Part shown: in pieces, positions 25,149 to 36,632 of the stretch
How the letters are laid out: every line of letters starts with the position of its first letter
Position numbering within the stretch: position 1 is the first letter of the stretch
Assembly: GCA_029747585.1 (NCBI GenBank)
Contig: JAPEVF010000082.1
Coordinates: forward strand, 53,985 to 117,984
Direction of reading: 5' to 3'
Source of the DNA: Pleurotus djamor
Taxonomy: Eukaryota > Basidiomycota > Agaricomycetes > Agaricales > Pleurotaceae
DNA: 64,000 nucleotides
Notes under the pieces: model-generated
What the model was told of the DNA's origin: nothing
The model's input: the letters and a program-made list of their open reading frames with translations, nothing else
The model's database searches: none
Translations under genes and position numbers: made by a program

Positions 25149-25716
25149 TGGAGACGCATCCTTCCGTACGGATAATTGCTCTTGACCTGAACCTGTGCTA
25201 AACACGTCGCTCAGTTTCATGTTCTCGCACCTCTCGCCGCCAAATATCCACGCAGAGCAGGTTCTTTGTTTCTCACATACAACGACATAGTCTATTGTGA
25301 GTAGACGCGCCCATGATTTATGTGTTTTCGCCAATAGTAGATGTCCAGCTCAACGGTGGTCCGATGTTGAGGTTCTTGACTTGGAGCCATGCTCCAGGGC
25401 TGCCATCCGAGGACGTCGACCTAGCACGGCGAGTCAAGCTTTTGCTCGAATCGGGATTCCGTTGATAACCACTTTTTTCACCTAGGAGCAGGATGTCCAC
25501 GTCGTACCATGCTCGTTATCAGAACTTCTCTCTTTTAAATGGCAAGGTCCAGTCATTCATCGAGCCAACCTGGTTGAGCTGATCTTACTTCTTAGGCTGG
25601 TCGATGCGTTTACATTTCTTTCCGACCCATCCGAGCTATACTTGGCTATCTCATCCGATGATTCATCGATTGTATACTACAAAATTAGTCGAGGAATCGT
25701 CAAGCCCCCTTTATGA
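25149..25716 (+). CDS. SEN15: tRNA-splicing endonuclease subunit Sen15
   Basis: Sen15 is a structural, non-catalytic subunit of the heterotetramer that removes introns from pre-tRNAs. The first exon, METHPS, splices to FHVLAPLAAKYPRRAGSLFLTYNDIVY. The next exon is QRWSDVEVLDLEPCSRAAIRGRRPS, reached through an acceptor at GATGTCCAG. Then HVVPCSLSELLSFKWQ runs without interruption into DAFTFLSDPSELYLAISSDDSSIVYYKISRGIVKPPL and TGA at 25714-25716. The VVPCSLSE block and the IVYYKxxxGxVKPP ending are Sen15 signatures. The intron between TAS and the VVPCS exon (about 25430-25490) is the only junction I could not place exactly. Length, about 130-140 residues, fits fungal Sen15. Confidence 0.82.
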
Positions 25717-26171
25717 AGTCTCTTCCATCCAACTCCATGCAATAGAGAGCTGAGGCCTCGGATTTTCTCTTGAACAAACTATAAGGGATTGATCCTTNGT
25801 GACGGACGTTCNTTCCCAGCTCATATTACTTCCACGCCCACACTCTACNCGCNCNCGAAGAACTGTTTGCTCCCATCGGTGATGGCAGAACTTTCCGAGT
25901 ACATTCAACACGAGTTCNCCCGGGAATCATTCTCGCAGCTTTCTAAACCCCTCCNCATGATCTTATCGCTGTCACTGNCACTTGACATTACGGCACTTTG
26001 GGCTTCTATTTTGTCCCTTGTTGACCTCTCGGATAGGATAAAGACGGANACTGCNCTGAGCCACCCACGCATTCAGTGGACTATCGATTATTCCGCTTGG
26101 CCTTATATTCCCCCTGCCCCAAACCTTGAGCTTGTTACCAACCCGTGTCGTAAGATACTTATTACCCCTCG
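25717..26171. other. Intergenic, promoter region of the sulfite oxidase gene
   Basis: About 450 bp with several Ns. A plus-strand frame at 25789-26175 is open but has no recognisable domain. Nothing else seen. Confidence 0.45.
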
Positions 26172-28343
26172 ATGACAGAAAACGGCATTATCGTTGGCTC
26201 CAACCTTTCAGCCATGTTTGCAGAAGAGAAACCTGGATGGCATGGGTCAGTCATCCCCTNGAAGATCAGATCTCCTTACCTCTCGTCGCTCATATACCTC
26301 CATCTCATAGATACATTGAGTGGGAGAAGTACCCCGAGAAGAAAGCCCTCGCCAAAGAGATACTCTCCCAGCACAAGTTCACGCCTATCCCGGGTAAGCC
26401 ATCAATCATCTCCCCATGTTAGTGATTTTGAAATTCGGACGCCTTCTGCTTCTCTGCAGAGTTTCAGTTCAAGTCTCTCCCAGAGACCAACCCCGTCCTA
26501 ATCGGCCACCGTTGGAAAGAATACCACGAAGCTCTAGGCCTCAAATCCATTGTCGACTTTTCGTGGAAGACCGTTCTCAAGGAGAAGCCTGATATCATCC
26601 ATCTCCTTGATTTTCCTTACAATGGCGAAACGCGGAGGGATCAACTTCTGACGGACAAGTTGACCCCCAACAAGTACCACTTGTGGGTATATTGATTCTC
26701 TTCTCTGAATGATCACCGTCTACTCTGCTACCGAGCGTAAATTAACTAAGCGAGACAGTATTCGAAATCATGGAGGTGTACCCGAGATCGACAAGGATGC
26801 GTACGAACTTGAGATAACCGGTCTTGTCAACCACCCTGTCAAGATCTCACTCAAGGATTTACAAGATATCAACAAGTTCCCGTNAGTNTGNGNNTGTTCA
26901 TTGTATTCGNATCCGTTCAGCTNAANCNTCNGGGCNTNAAAGGCAAGAAGAAGTCACTGTGACCATCCAATGCAGTGGTACCCGNAGGATCGAACAGATN
27001 AAAGAGTATCCCGGNGATGGNGATGAATTGATCAANGCTCCNTGGGGCGANGGTGCTATGTAAGNGATGTCGATCCNCCGTGCTTTATTNGGCTCACACT
27101 NNTACNCATCCNTCTTCAGTGGTACTGCTGTCTATAGAGGTGTTCCTCTGAAGAAGCTTNTNAANATNGCATGTGGNGGTGTGCGACCCGAATGCAAACA
27201 TCTCGAATTCTTCGGCGCGGATACTTATTTCAAGTAGGTCTTCCGNCCCTNCCTACATCNTTCGCCCGATTNNCANATTCACCAGGAAAGGCTCGGTTTA
27301 CAACTACGCNGTTTCCGTCCCNTGGCGCAAAGTTCGCCAGAACGAAGAGGTTCTCNTGGCTTGGAAGATGAACGGNGTTGATNTACCGAAGCTCCATGGC
27401 GCGCCGTTGAGNGTCGTGGTGACCGGATATATCGGCGCACGTAGCTGCAAATGGCTTACTCGCATCAACGCGAGATNTGATCCAAGCGATGGTCCAGTTC
27501 AGAGTATGGAGTATCTGTATTACAACCAACAGGTGCGTGGATACTTCTTCTCAGTTGACCCATGGGTGATTGACATGTTAATCCTTTTGTCATAGATTGG
27601 GAAGCAAAATGCTAAATACTCAAACGGGTTCTCGATCCAGCAGATGCCTGTTTCGTACGTTACTTTTACTGGTCTGTCCAGTTATCTCTTACCCGTCTTA
27701 CCTCTCTGTGCAGGAGCGCGATCATCTATCCAAAGGATAAACAGGTCATCATCCACGATGGGAAAATCGAGCTCCAGGGCTGGTCGTATAGCGGAGGCGG
27801 CAATTGGGTTGAAAGAGTGGAAGTATCTCCTGATGGGTGAGTACTCCATCTACGTCACCCCTTCACCCCCACTTATCGTTCAACCCCATGATGCAAAGTG
27901 GACACGTGTGGTACGCTGTTCCGCAGGCAAATATGACGGATAAACACTATCATGCTTGGAGGTTGTGGAAGGTTGAGCTCCCAGTCGAGCCAGAAGGATG
28001 GCTTGAATTCTGTGTTCGGACATGGGACTCGTCAAATAATACCGAGCCTACCTTTGTTCGCTCCACATGGAAGTGGGTCTATTGTTCCTTCGCTCTTCGT
28101 TCCGTTCGATATTGACGAGAGTTCACTAACTTTAGCTGGGACTTGCACGTTACCTCGTCGTGCCATCGTATCAAAGTGTACAGTGTCAACCGTTCCCGTC
28201 CGGCGACGGCTCGTCGGCTCAAGGAGATCGAAAGAAAGGGAGAGGAATTCGAGCCCTTGACGAGGCCGTTTGAGTGGAGTTTAGAGGATGAAGAGGAGCG
28301 TTTCAAAGTTGAAAGGCGATTCCCTCGTGAACCAGATAATTAA
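26172..28343 (+). CDS. Sulfite oxidase-like molybdenum oxidoreductase
   Basis: A molybdopterin enzyme of the sulfite oxidase/nitrate reductase family, which oxidises sulfite to sulfate. The start at 26172 (MTENGIIVGSNLS) is followed by a segment including IEWEKYPEKKALAKEIL and then RNHGGVPEIDKDAYELEITG, the entry to the Moco domain. TIQCSGTRR (near 26965-26990) contains the cysteine expected to bind Mo. LEFFGADTYFK and LRVVVTGYIGARSCKWLTRI follow. The dimerisation domain starts near SAIIYPKDKQVI and contains ELQGWSYSGGGNWVERVEVS, ending with NWDLHVTSSCHRIKVYSVN. There is no cytochrome b5 domain, so it resembles the plant-type or heme-free form. About eight introns are present. Ns at 26260 and 26884-27480 disturb the frame; the protein logic is continuous across them. 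Confidence 0.85.
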
Positions 28344-28612
28344 TCAAGCACACTCTAGGATTTTGTATAAGTACGCCCTTGGGCAGCTGCAACGTTGCGT
28401 CTCGGTCCGCTCATTGTACTCACTTGCTCTTGCCAAGCTGCGCACCTCGCCTCCTCCTAGTCGCCTATGAATAGAAATAGAACGGTTACATCACGCACCG
28501 TAAAAATAGATTGTGGAGCAGACACGCTGCGCACAAATCCGCGTATTTAATGCCAGTAGCCCCAACACTCTATCGTCCGACCCGTTTCTCAAAGTTACAC
28601 CATCACACAGAC

Positions 28613-29101
28613 ATGCAGCGCAAAGACGACATTGAGCTCAACGCCCCAGCGAAGGCCCTCACTGTCAATACTCAGCCACAGGCCAAGCTGACGATGGGTA
28701 AGGGGCTGGTTCGCGAGAATAGGAGCGATGGCTCATGCCCAGCTAATGGTGCTTAGGAACGTCCCAAGATCGGGCGGCTTGCCAAAAACAAGGAAATGCA
28801 TCCAGATTGAGAGGTGGTGGGGCCGCCAAGGTGACTTACAATACGTTCCTTCAACCTAATTTCATCTGAATATCCTAAGGACTGCTTCATTGGCGCTGTG
28901 GGATGTTTCGTGTGCTTCGAATGCTGCGAGGTTAGTACAGNGTTTNAGAGAAACTGATATTCTCTTACTGACTTTTTACTCTAGGGTTGTTGTGATTGTG
29001 TCGCCGACATCATCTGTGCGGAAAATTGCTATTTGCTCGTGCTTTCTGAGCCCCGTNTGACCAGNATTTCTCTAGGCTGCCCTTGCGAGATGTGCTGTTA
29101 G
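28613..29101 (+). CDS. Tiny cysteine-rich protein with CC-rich tail
   Basis: A protein of about 78 residues built from five exons, too short and spliced to appear as one open frame. Exon 1 is MQRKDDIELNAPAKALT. Exon 2 ends SRLRGGGAAK. Exon 3 is DCFIGAVGCFVCFECCE, exon 4 is GCCDCVADIIC and exon 5 closes with CPCEMCC followed by TAG at 29099-29101. All junctions are GT-AG and in phase. The last third has about fourteen cysteines, many as CC or CxC pairs, around a weakly hydrophobic core, and there is no signal peptide. Similar RLRGGGAxKDCFxG...CC proteins occur in Agaricomycetes. CYSTM-like palmitoylated membrane-tail proteins or metal-binding proteins are candidate analogies. The function is unknown. 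Confidence 0.72.
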
Positions 29102-29215
29102 TTTTGTCTCCCTTCTTTCTGTACAACACTAGGACTTNTTCCCATTTTGCGTCGATTGCCTGACCTAAACCCCTGTATATCCTTATGTAAAACCTCCTAT
29201 TTAAGGGATCAATCA

Positions 29216-29249
29216 CTGTCGCATAGGGTTACCTGTCGCATAGGGTTAC
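29216..29249. repeat. 17-bp direct repeat, two perfect tandem copies
   Basis: CTGTCGCATAGGGTTAC occurs twice head to tail, about 70 bp upstream of the amine oxidase start codon. Confidence 0.85.
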
Positions 29250-29317
29250 GACGTTGCGTGAGTGAGTTACGCAAATGGGTTCGCGAAGATTCCCCATTTC
29301 GTCGCTTCCCGACCTCC

Positions 29318-31403
29318 ATGAAGGTCGCTATCGTGGGCTCGGGCGTGTCAGGCCTTGCTGCAACTTGGGTCCGTTTCCCCCCAGCCCGCTCACTAATTCA
29401 CGCTAATGAGTGACGACAGGCTTTGAACGAGTACAGTGAACATGAAGTTCATTTGTACGAATCGGATGTCCGTCCTGGGGGACACGCAAACACTGTTGAG
29501 TTNAAGCATAGACTGCNGGGTAACTCAACGACTGTCGATACGTGAGGTTCTACCCAGTTGAAATACCTCCAACTGACACCGCGTGACGTTTTCAGTGGTT
29601 TCGTCGGTGTATTTCTCGTTACATGTCGAAGCTGACGCTCATTCGGCCTCCCCAGATTGTTTTCAACCCGACAACATACCCAAACTTTCTTCGATTTCTC
29701 AAGGGGAAACCAAATGATGTTGAAATNCTACCTACNGAGATGACTTTCAGCGTCTCTCGCGACGGCGGCCTCTTCGAATGGGCTGGTAACAACCTCTTCT
29801 CNGTGTTCTGNCAGCCTTCGCGTNTTCTTGACCCAAATATGTGGAGGCTCATCTACGATGTCACGCGGTTCAATGCTTGTGCTCGCAAGTTGATTGTTGA
29901 TGGCCGAGACGAGGACTTGTCGATCGGAGAATATCTCGAGCGCGAAGGCTATTCCGACGCGTTTAGGGATGACTATCTAATTGTAAGCTTATTGGCCTGT
30001 CCTTCTGTACCACTTTGACGCGTCTCACAGCCCATGACCGCCGCGATATGGAGCACACCTCCTGACCTCTGTGCAACAGACTTCCCTGCCCGTCCTCTGG
30101 TACCTAACTGTTTCCTCCTCTCCTATCACTTTAGATCTTNAGATTGANNANNCTTGGATTATCCAGCTCCGATTCATGCACAATCATCACCTACTCCAAA
30201 TCACTGGNAAACCGTCTTGGCTTACAATTAAAGGTGGAAGGTCCGTGTCGTTAGTGATACTGAGAGNNAGAGCAACATCTCATTCCATCCCGGTTTGACA
30301 GCATCAACTATGTGAATTCNGTTCTATCNAAGCTTCCGAAAGGGAATTTGCATCTCAATACGCCTATTGCTTCAGCATCCACGCGTCATTTAGATGGAAA
30401 GCGACAAGTGTGTCTCAAGACAGCCGAAGGACATGAGCTGTTCTATGATCGTGTCATTTTCGCATGTCACTCCGACACGACACTTGATATCCTTCGCAAA
30501 GGGGGAGATGTCACCGAGGCTGAAGAACTGGTATTGGGGCGCGTTCAATGGAATAAAAACCAGGCTGTGTTACATTCCGATCTCGCGGTACGTCCTAACA
30601 GCATCTGATACCCTCGACTGAACTGAAGGTTCACTTTGTCACAGTTAATGCCTCGTAGTCGTTTGGCTTATTCTTGCTGGAATTACCTGACTTCGTCTGT
30701 CGTCGACAGGACTGGACGCAAGGTCAAAGCAAACGTTGATCAAGTATCCCTGTAAGTGTTGCCCCATCACCGTCTCTGCCGTCGTTTNATTTTGAGAACC
30801 TTTTAGGACTTGTAAGTCACTACTGCGACGTTTCTCCTAAAGACTGCTTTGCCCACGTTTTTCATGCCACAGATAGCATGAACATTTTGCAACATATTGA
30901 TGAGAAGAAGCATGGCCCAGTGCTCGTCACGCTTAACCCACCGTCTCCCGGTCCTAGAGAGGATACTGTCGTGGGTCGATACACATACGATCACCCAGTC
31001 GTTAACCCAGCAGTAAGCCGGCCCTTGTCCCTTCTTTTGTTTCGGTATTTCTTATTGTCGAACACCACAGCTTATGCGTACCCAATCTGAAATCTCCGCA
31101 ATACAAAACAAAAGAGGCATCTCCTTCGCTGGGGCGTGGCTCGGCTATGGGTTTCACGAAGATGGGTTCACCTCTGGTCTTCGTGCTGCCGTCGCTTTGG
31201 GCGATGTGTCTCTTCCGTTCGATATCCGAGACCCAGATCGCCAGGCAGACGAGGGTGAGCTTGTTTGGCTTGCGTCGGCGTTCGAGTTTATGGAATCGAC
31301 TGGGTTGGGGAGGTATATGGGGAGCATCGCTGCGATGTGGCTTGGTATTTGGACGCGTTGGTTGGGGTTGTTTTTCGATTTGAGTCACCTTCGGGGGATG
31401 TAA
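29318..31403 (+). CDS. FAD/NAD(P)-binding amine-oxidase-like protein (COG2907 type)
   Basis: The start at 29318 gives MKVAIVGSGVSGLAATWAL, a Rossmann dinucleotide-binding motif (GxGxxG), with the acidic residue of HEVHLYESD closing the beta-alpha-beta unit. GGHANTVEF and TGFIVFNPTTYPNF are typical of the flavin amine oxidases related to COG2907, often encoded near cyclopropane fatty-acid synthases. Later blocks are SIGEYLEREGYSDAFRDDYL, IKGGS, FACHSDTTLDIL, RSRLAYSCWNY and LTYWMNILQHI. Near the end come ISFAGAWLGYGFHEDGFTSG (FAD-binding, with the catalytic-domain glycine pattern) and a hydrophobic C-terminal segment, WLGIWTRWLGLFF, ending LSHLRGM. Roughly ten introns are present. The substrate is not established; modification of unsaturated fatty acids is a family-based guess. 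Confidence 0.82.
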
Positions 31404-31621
31404 TAACCCAATCATTTGGGGTCAATGTCCATGATGTTTGTTACGGTAAGTAGAGTTAAGAGTACAGGAAAGGCGAAACCGAAGACATGCGTTATGCTAG
31501 ACATACACGAGGACATATCTCTATATATTGATGATGATAACGAAAAGCATGCGAGTCAGATCCTCAGATAAGAGAAGTAAGAAAGGGAAAAAGAAAACGG
31601 GTATGAAGAGACGGGAAGATA

Positions 31622-34574
31622 TCAAGCCTTGTCAGGCAGGTCAAAAGTAACCTTGTTGGGTGAATCATCGGAATCGTCTTTGGGAGCATTTGACGTGTCC
31701 TTGGCACCAGCAGTATTCTTGAGCGTAGAGTAAGATGGGCTAGTGCTGATTCGAGGTTCCTCGTCGAAGAAACGGACAGATCGTGCGGGTGAAGCCTCAC
31801 GAGACGCATGGAGAGCCATGACACGATCAAGTCTATGGTGTCGTAGAGAGCCGCTCCTCGAGTTATGAGTGGAATCGGCTCGAGGATTCTGTGTACGTCC
31901 ACGCGTGGAGTTGGAATCAGACGGAGAGTCTCTGCCTCCGCCTCTTGAGATTTCAAGGATAGCCGAATGAGGAGAACCAGGGGATGGAGGCGTGACGAAG
32001 ACGTTGGACATGCTATGATGACCTTTTCGAGCGGAGCCTCTGGTGCGAGACCGCCGGACAGGTGCAACACTCCCAAGTTTCGGCGTATGTTTCGTGAACG
32101 CCTTCTTACGTTTGCGGTCGGAGGATGTTGAAGGCTGTTGGGTGATAGCTGAGGTGGAAGCATTCCCATTGCTGCGATCAGATGTCCATCCTTCGTCATC
32201 ATCATGGTCGTTATCATGGTGAAGTACGGCTTCAGCGGCGTTCTTCACAGTCATTTCAGCCTGCCGAGCATCCTCGGCGATGTTCTCAGCAACTTCTTCA
32301 GTGCTTTGTTCAACTGCGTGAGGGGCATGTGACAGCTTCTGAATGAATGGGCCGAGATAACGATGGACTTCGTCTTGGGGACCACGTAGCAAGGATGGTT
32401 TTGGGGGTGTAGGTTCAGCATGGTTGACATTGCGGATAACCTCGACTTCAACCTAAAGAAGAGAGAAAAGACTCATTAGAAGGAACGATGTACGTAGACA
32501 TGAACCGCAACTCACTTCTTCTCCCGGTCCAGACCTGCGCTCAATGACCACATGAGGGCCTTCTTGCCACTCCGATATGACTTCATCACCGTCCGGAAGA
32601 TTCTCCTCCTTTTGACTTTCACTCATCTCTAACTTCCCTTCTGTATCCCGCTTGGTCTCATCACTAGAACCCTCTGATTCACGACGTTTCTCCGCAATTG
32701 TGATGCTGACGTCTGTTGAATCGGTATCGCGTCTGGGAGGAACAAGCTCGCCCCGCTCCATTTCACTATCGCGATTGATGACAACATCTTCGGCACGGTC
32801 CACATGTCGAGCTTGATTTGTCCAATCTGGAGGGGCATGCCTGGACCAAGTGCGGGAAACCGAATGAACACGTCGGCCCAATGAAAATGATGGGATTGAC
32901 AAGCCGTGGATAGTGATAGAGGTCAAAACCATGAAGGCTGTGATAGGCTGGATGGCATTCGCGACAAGGACAGTCTGCTCCTTCTCCGAGTGACTTCCGT
33001 GGAGAATCTCAGCAGCGAGTGTAGATATGAAAACGGCACCTGGGGTAAAGCTATCAGAGTGAGTGAAAGAGGAGGCGTTTGCGAGACCAACCAATTCCGA
33101 TCGGACCGAAATGACCGCTGAACAAAGCCTCTCGAAATGTCTTCACATCTGGGATCCACTTGTACATAGCAATCATGATTGGAAGTCGTCGGAGCAGCAG
33201 GATCAGGATTGCTATAACTACAAGTCTCCAGACCGTGAGGGTCAACTCGGCATCCTGGAAGCTGCTGAAAGGCATCCAAGCACCAACGAAAACGAAGGCG
33301 GCGATGTTGAAGAGTAGATCGATGACTGAACTGAACACGGACTCTTCGGTTTGTCGGTTGAAGAAACCATCCCAAGCGAAGGCAGTACCACATGCAAAGG
33401 CTGCCAGCAAGTCGTCAGTTCCGAGCAGTGTGCAGACGCCAATTGTTAAGAGAGCCAGGGAGATGTACTGAGCAACATAGGAGTGTCGATCGATGAGATT
33501 TCGACGTTCACAAAACTTCATCAGATGGCGAAACCCGAAACCCAGGAGACCGCCAATGACCACGGCCATGATGATGTTATCTATGCGAAGTGTTAGATTC
33601 AGCTACGGTCTGGTGAGTAGAGAGAGGGTACCGACAGAGCCAGAGAATCAAAAACCAATCTCGTATTGCCTGCCCAGTGTGAGGGGAGTCCATGATAAGG
33701 TAGAGTGATATGTAGAGGAAGGGGAATGCAGCGCCGTCGTTACATCCACTCTCGGCTGCGAGCATGTGTCGAATGTGTGCCGGAACATGTTTATCTGCGT
33801 ATTTACCGCCAACCACTGCTGCAGCGAGAATTGGATCGGTTGGTGTCAAGCAAGCAGCGACGGCAAGAGAGGAAAGGAATGTCAGTCCGGGCACAAGGGC
33901 GTATATAAGACCTGCCGAGACAAACCAGCCCTAAAAGCCAAGGGGATGGACAAAGTGCCATATTTCAGCAGCATGTTCGCCAAGAAACCATAGAACGCAC
34001 CCATGTCATGACTGGGACTAGCAAGAAAAACATGCTTTTCCAGTGTCTAGCCATGTAGGCTTTAGGCAATTCGACGCCTATGGCGAATACACCGATGGCT
34101 AGAACGACGCGCGTAAACTCTAGAGTAATCATATTCGTGACTTCCGTGCTTCCTCCCCAGTGACGGGGATCGAAGATGCCTGCTCCGTAGGGACCTTGGC
34201 GACAAGAAGTCTTGGATGAGCTCAGCGATGGCCATAAATGGCTGGGCACATACCAATGATGACACCGAACAAGAACGCCCAGCAAGCTTCGCCGATATAT
34301 AACTGAATCGCGGAGCACTTCAGTTGTGTTTACTTCCTCTCCATCGTCGACCCAAGCTCACCTTTTCTCTCAAAAGCAACGAAAACATTCCGAACTATCT
34401 TTGATTTAGGACCAATACTGGTATACCATGAATCCGAGTACTCACAATTACCACGAACCCTCCCAAACAAGCGTATGCCACATGAGGAATGGTCACCTCG
34501 AACTTGGTCCAATTATTAGTACGAGGCACGAGGAGCGAAGGTTGGAATTAGAGGCATACCGGACGGAAGATCAT
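31622..34574 (-). CDS. Na+/H+ antiporter, Nha1/Sod2 family
   Basis: A plasma-membrane exchanger that expels Na+ or K+ for protons. The short first exon, MIFRP (ATG at 34574), splices to FEVTIPHVAYACLGGFVVI, matching Nha1 N-termini. Membrane segments follow, with IIGPYGAGIFDPRHWG, LEFTRVVLAIGVFAIGVELPKAYM, then LAVAACLTPTDPILAAAVVGG and HIRHMLAAESGCNDGAAFPFLY. The TPTDP and ESGxND motifs are the ion-binding residues of the CPA1 family. More helices continue to FGPIGIGAVFISTLAAEIL. The final 450 or so residues are a hydrophilic cytoplasmic tail rich in Ser, Asp and Glu, as in yeast Nha1, ending VTFDLPDKA at 31622. Convergent with the amine oxidase gene (about 220 bp between stops). Confidence 0.9.
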
Positions 34575-36632
34575 GATGACGTCGTGGGTCGTGAATTAAC
34601 TCTGAGCCTGCTCTCCTGGTGTGATGCTATCTTGTCTCCGTCGTTTCCGTCGGCGCCGTGGGGAACGTTGACGACGGTATCGTTGGGAGGAGAGCCAAAG
34701 GGGGCAAGTTTTGTGAGGGAGTCTTGGCAAAAAGTGGAGTTTTAGGGGTTTGATTGTCTTGGTCTTGGCCGTGAACTTTTCGGCCCTTGCCTCTTTATGC
34801 GGCACCCACGAAGTAACCTGCGTCCTCAGCACAGCAGAACTAGAATGCCCTCTTCACGTGTCTCAAAGGTCTCGGAGACGCAAGGCTAAGCTTCCGCACA
34901 CTGAAGGACTGATCAGAGATGTCGGTGTATTTTTCTCTAACCTACGGACGGCCTGGTCTGCTTGCTTTTTGTATTCCCTTGGAGATCCGAGACCGCACGG
35001 CCTCATGTTGGTCTCAATGACCTTGGAGCCGCACCAGGACCAATAGCCGTCTGGCGTTTACCCGATTCGTTTCCACCTTCAAGCTTCACTCGCAATTTCT
35101 GGTCTCGCTGACTCATTCGACCGGCTTCCAGAGACCCACATCTTAGCCGAACAAATCTACACTGGCGTCATCTTCCCGAGGTGCATGGACCATCATCTAG
35201 CCATGTCTTCCAGCAATCGAGCAGCTTCTGATCCAACGTTGTCGAGTTGCTGTTTATATCATCATCACTGAAGCGCTGATGCAGAANCTACACCTCTGCA
35301 TAGGGTTGCCGGTGTTTAATCGGCTTTCAGGCTTCTAGGGCTTGGAATGTTGGGCTCAAGGTGCAAGATGTTGTCCGTGGCCTGCGTAATTACCGTCCCT
35401 TTCTACTCTTATTTAAGCTAATTCTATCGTACTGCCATGTGTCATAGATAGTGCCATGCATTTTGGGCCAACTTCCTAAGATTCCCTATCTTCAAGAAAG
35501 CACACTCTTTGTGATACTTTGCTCATCATTGAGGCTGTGATGTTGAGTGACGACTCGGATTGAACAAAGTCACGAAGCTTTTGACCCAAGTCGAACACAG
35601 CGCGTATCTAACGCGTGTTGGCCCATCAAAATAGCCCTCCGCCCTCAAATTTGGTATAAATTCCCCCTCCCTTTTCTGCGTCAAAAAAAAATTCAGCCAT
35701 CATCACAGTGCCGCTCTTCATACGCGATCTAACCAACTTCTCCGCAGGTCATATAAGGAAAAAGTACCAATTAATCACGGCTTGACTTCGGAGATCACCT
35801 TGTTATGCATCCAAATTCAAAAAGTGTCCTCGCTCTCGTAACCTTCGAAATGTCTCAAAAACAGCTCATTTGATTGATGTATGTGAGAACGAACCAACGG
35901 TGGCGTGTACAGCATGCAGCATGGTCATTCTCTTGCTCCCTCTTTTCCCCAGTAGGTGACACTACTGTCAAATACCATCTCACGTACTACTCCTTGAGTT
36001 TCTAAGCCAGTAAGCCCACGACTTACTTGAAACCAACGTTATGAAATTTTCGACAAGGTAAGGTCCTAGTTCTCGCTGGGTTCGCGTCCTGAGAGACCTA
36101 AAGTTCTCAATGCTGAATTTTTACATGGGCATTATTATCAGTTTCGCTCTGTGGCCACCATTTTTNATCCTTGTGTGTCTCACCGAACCCGTGCATCAGC
36201 CCATGTAAGTTACGTGCTGATGTTCGGGTAATTACACGACTGTAAGCGGAAGGTGTATATGTCGAACTGGGACTTTGGGCAGCCTGGAGAGGAACCTGGG
36301 GAGTGCGGCGAACCAAGAGGGAACATGGGCGCTAAATTGGCGCCTATCGATGCCTTGCCTCTGATTGGCTCGCCGCCACCCATTGTTCGTATCTTTTTGT
36401 TCCAGCAGGCTGTCACCAAGCTTTCCTGGCCACGGCATTGTTGTGCGCAGCGACCCATACATAGAGCAAACGGCATGACATCGCCTGACATTCCCCCCTC
36501 GTGTTCTTCCCCCCCTTCTCTCCGTTCACTATCTGTTTTGATAACAGAGTCTGGCTGTGCCAGCTTAATACCGACGATTCACGACTTCACGACTATCTCC
36601 CCACTTTCTGAACATTTCGGTTCATACTACGA
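34575..36632. other. Long intergenic region
   Basis: About 2 kb with no gene that I can support. It holds the Nha1 promoter at its left edge and that of the AA14-like gene at its right. No tRNA or rRNA seen. The word GCATAGGGTTGCC at about 35298 resembles the unit repeated at 29216. Confidence 0.45.
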
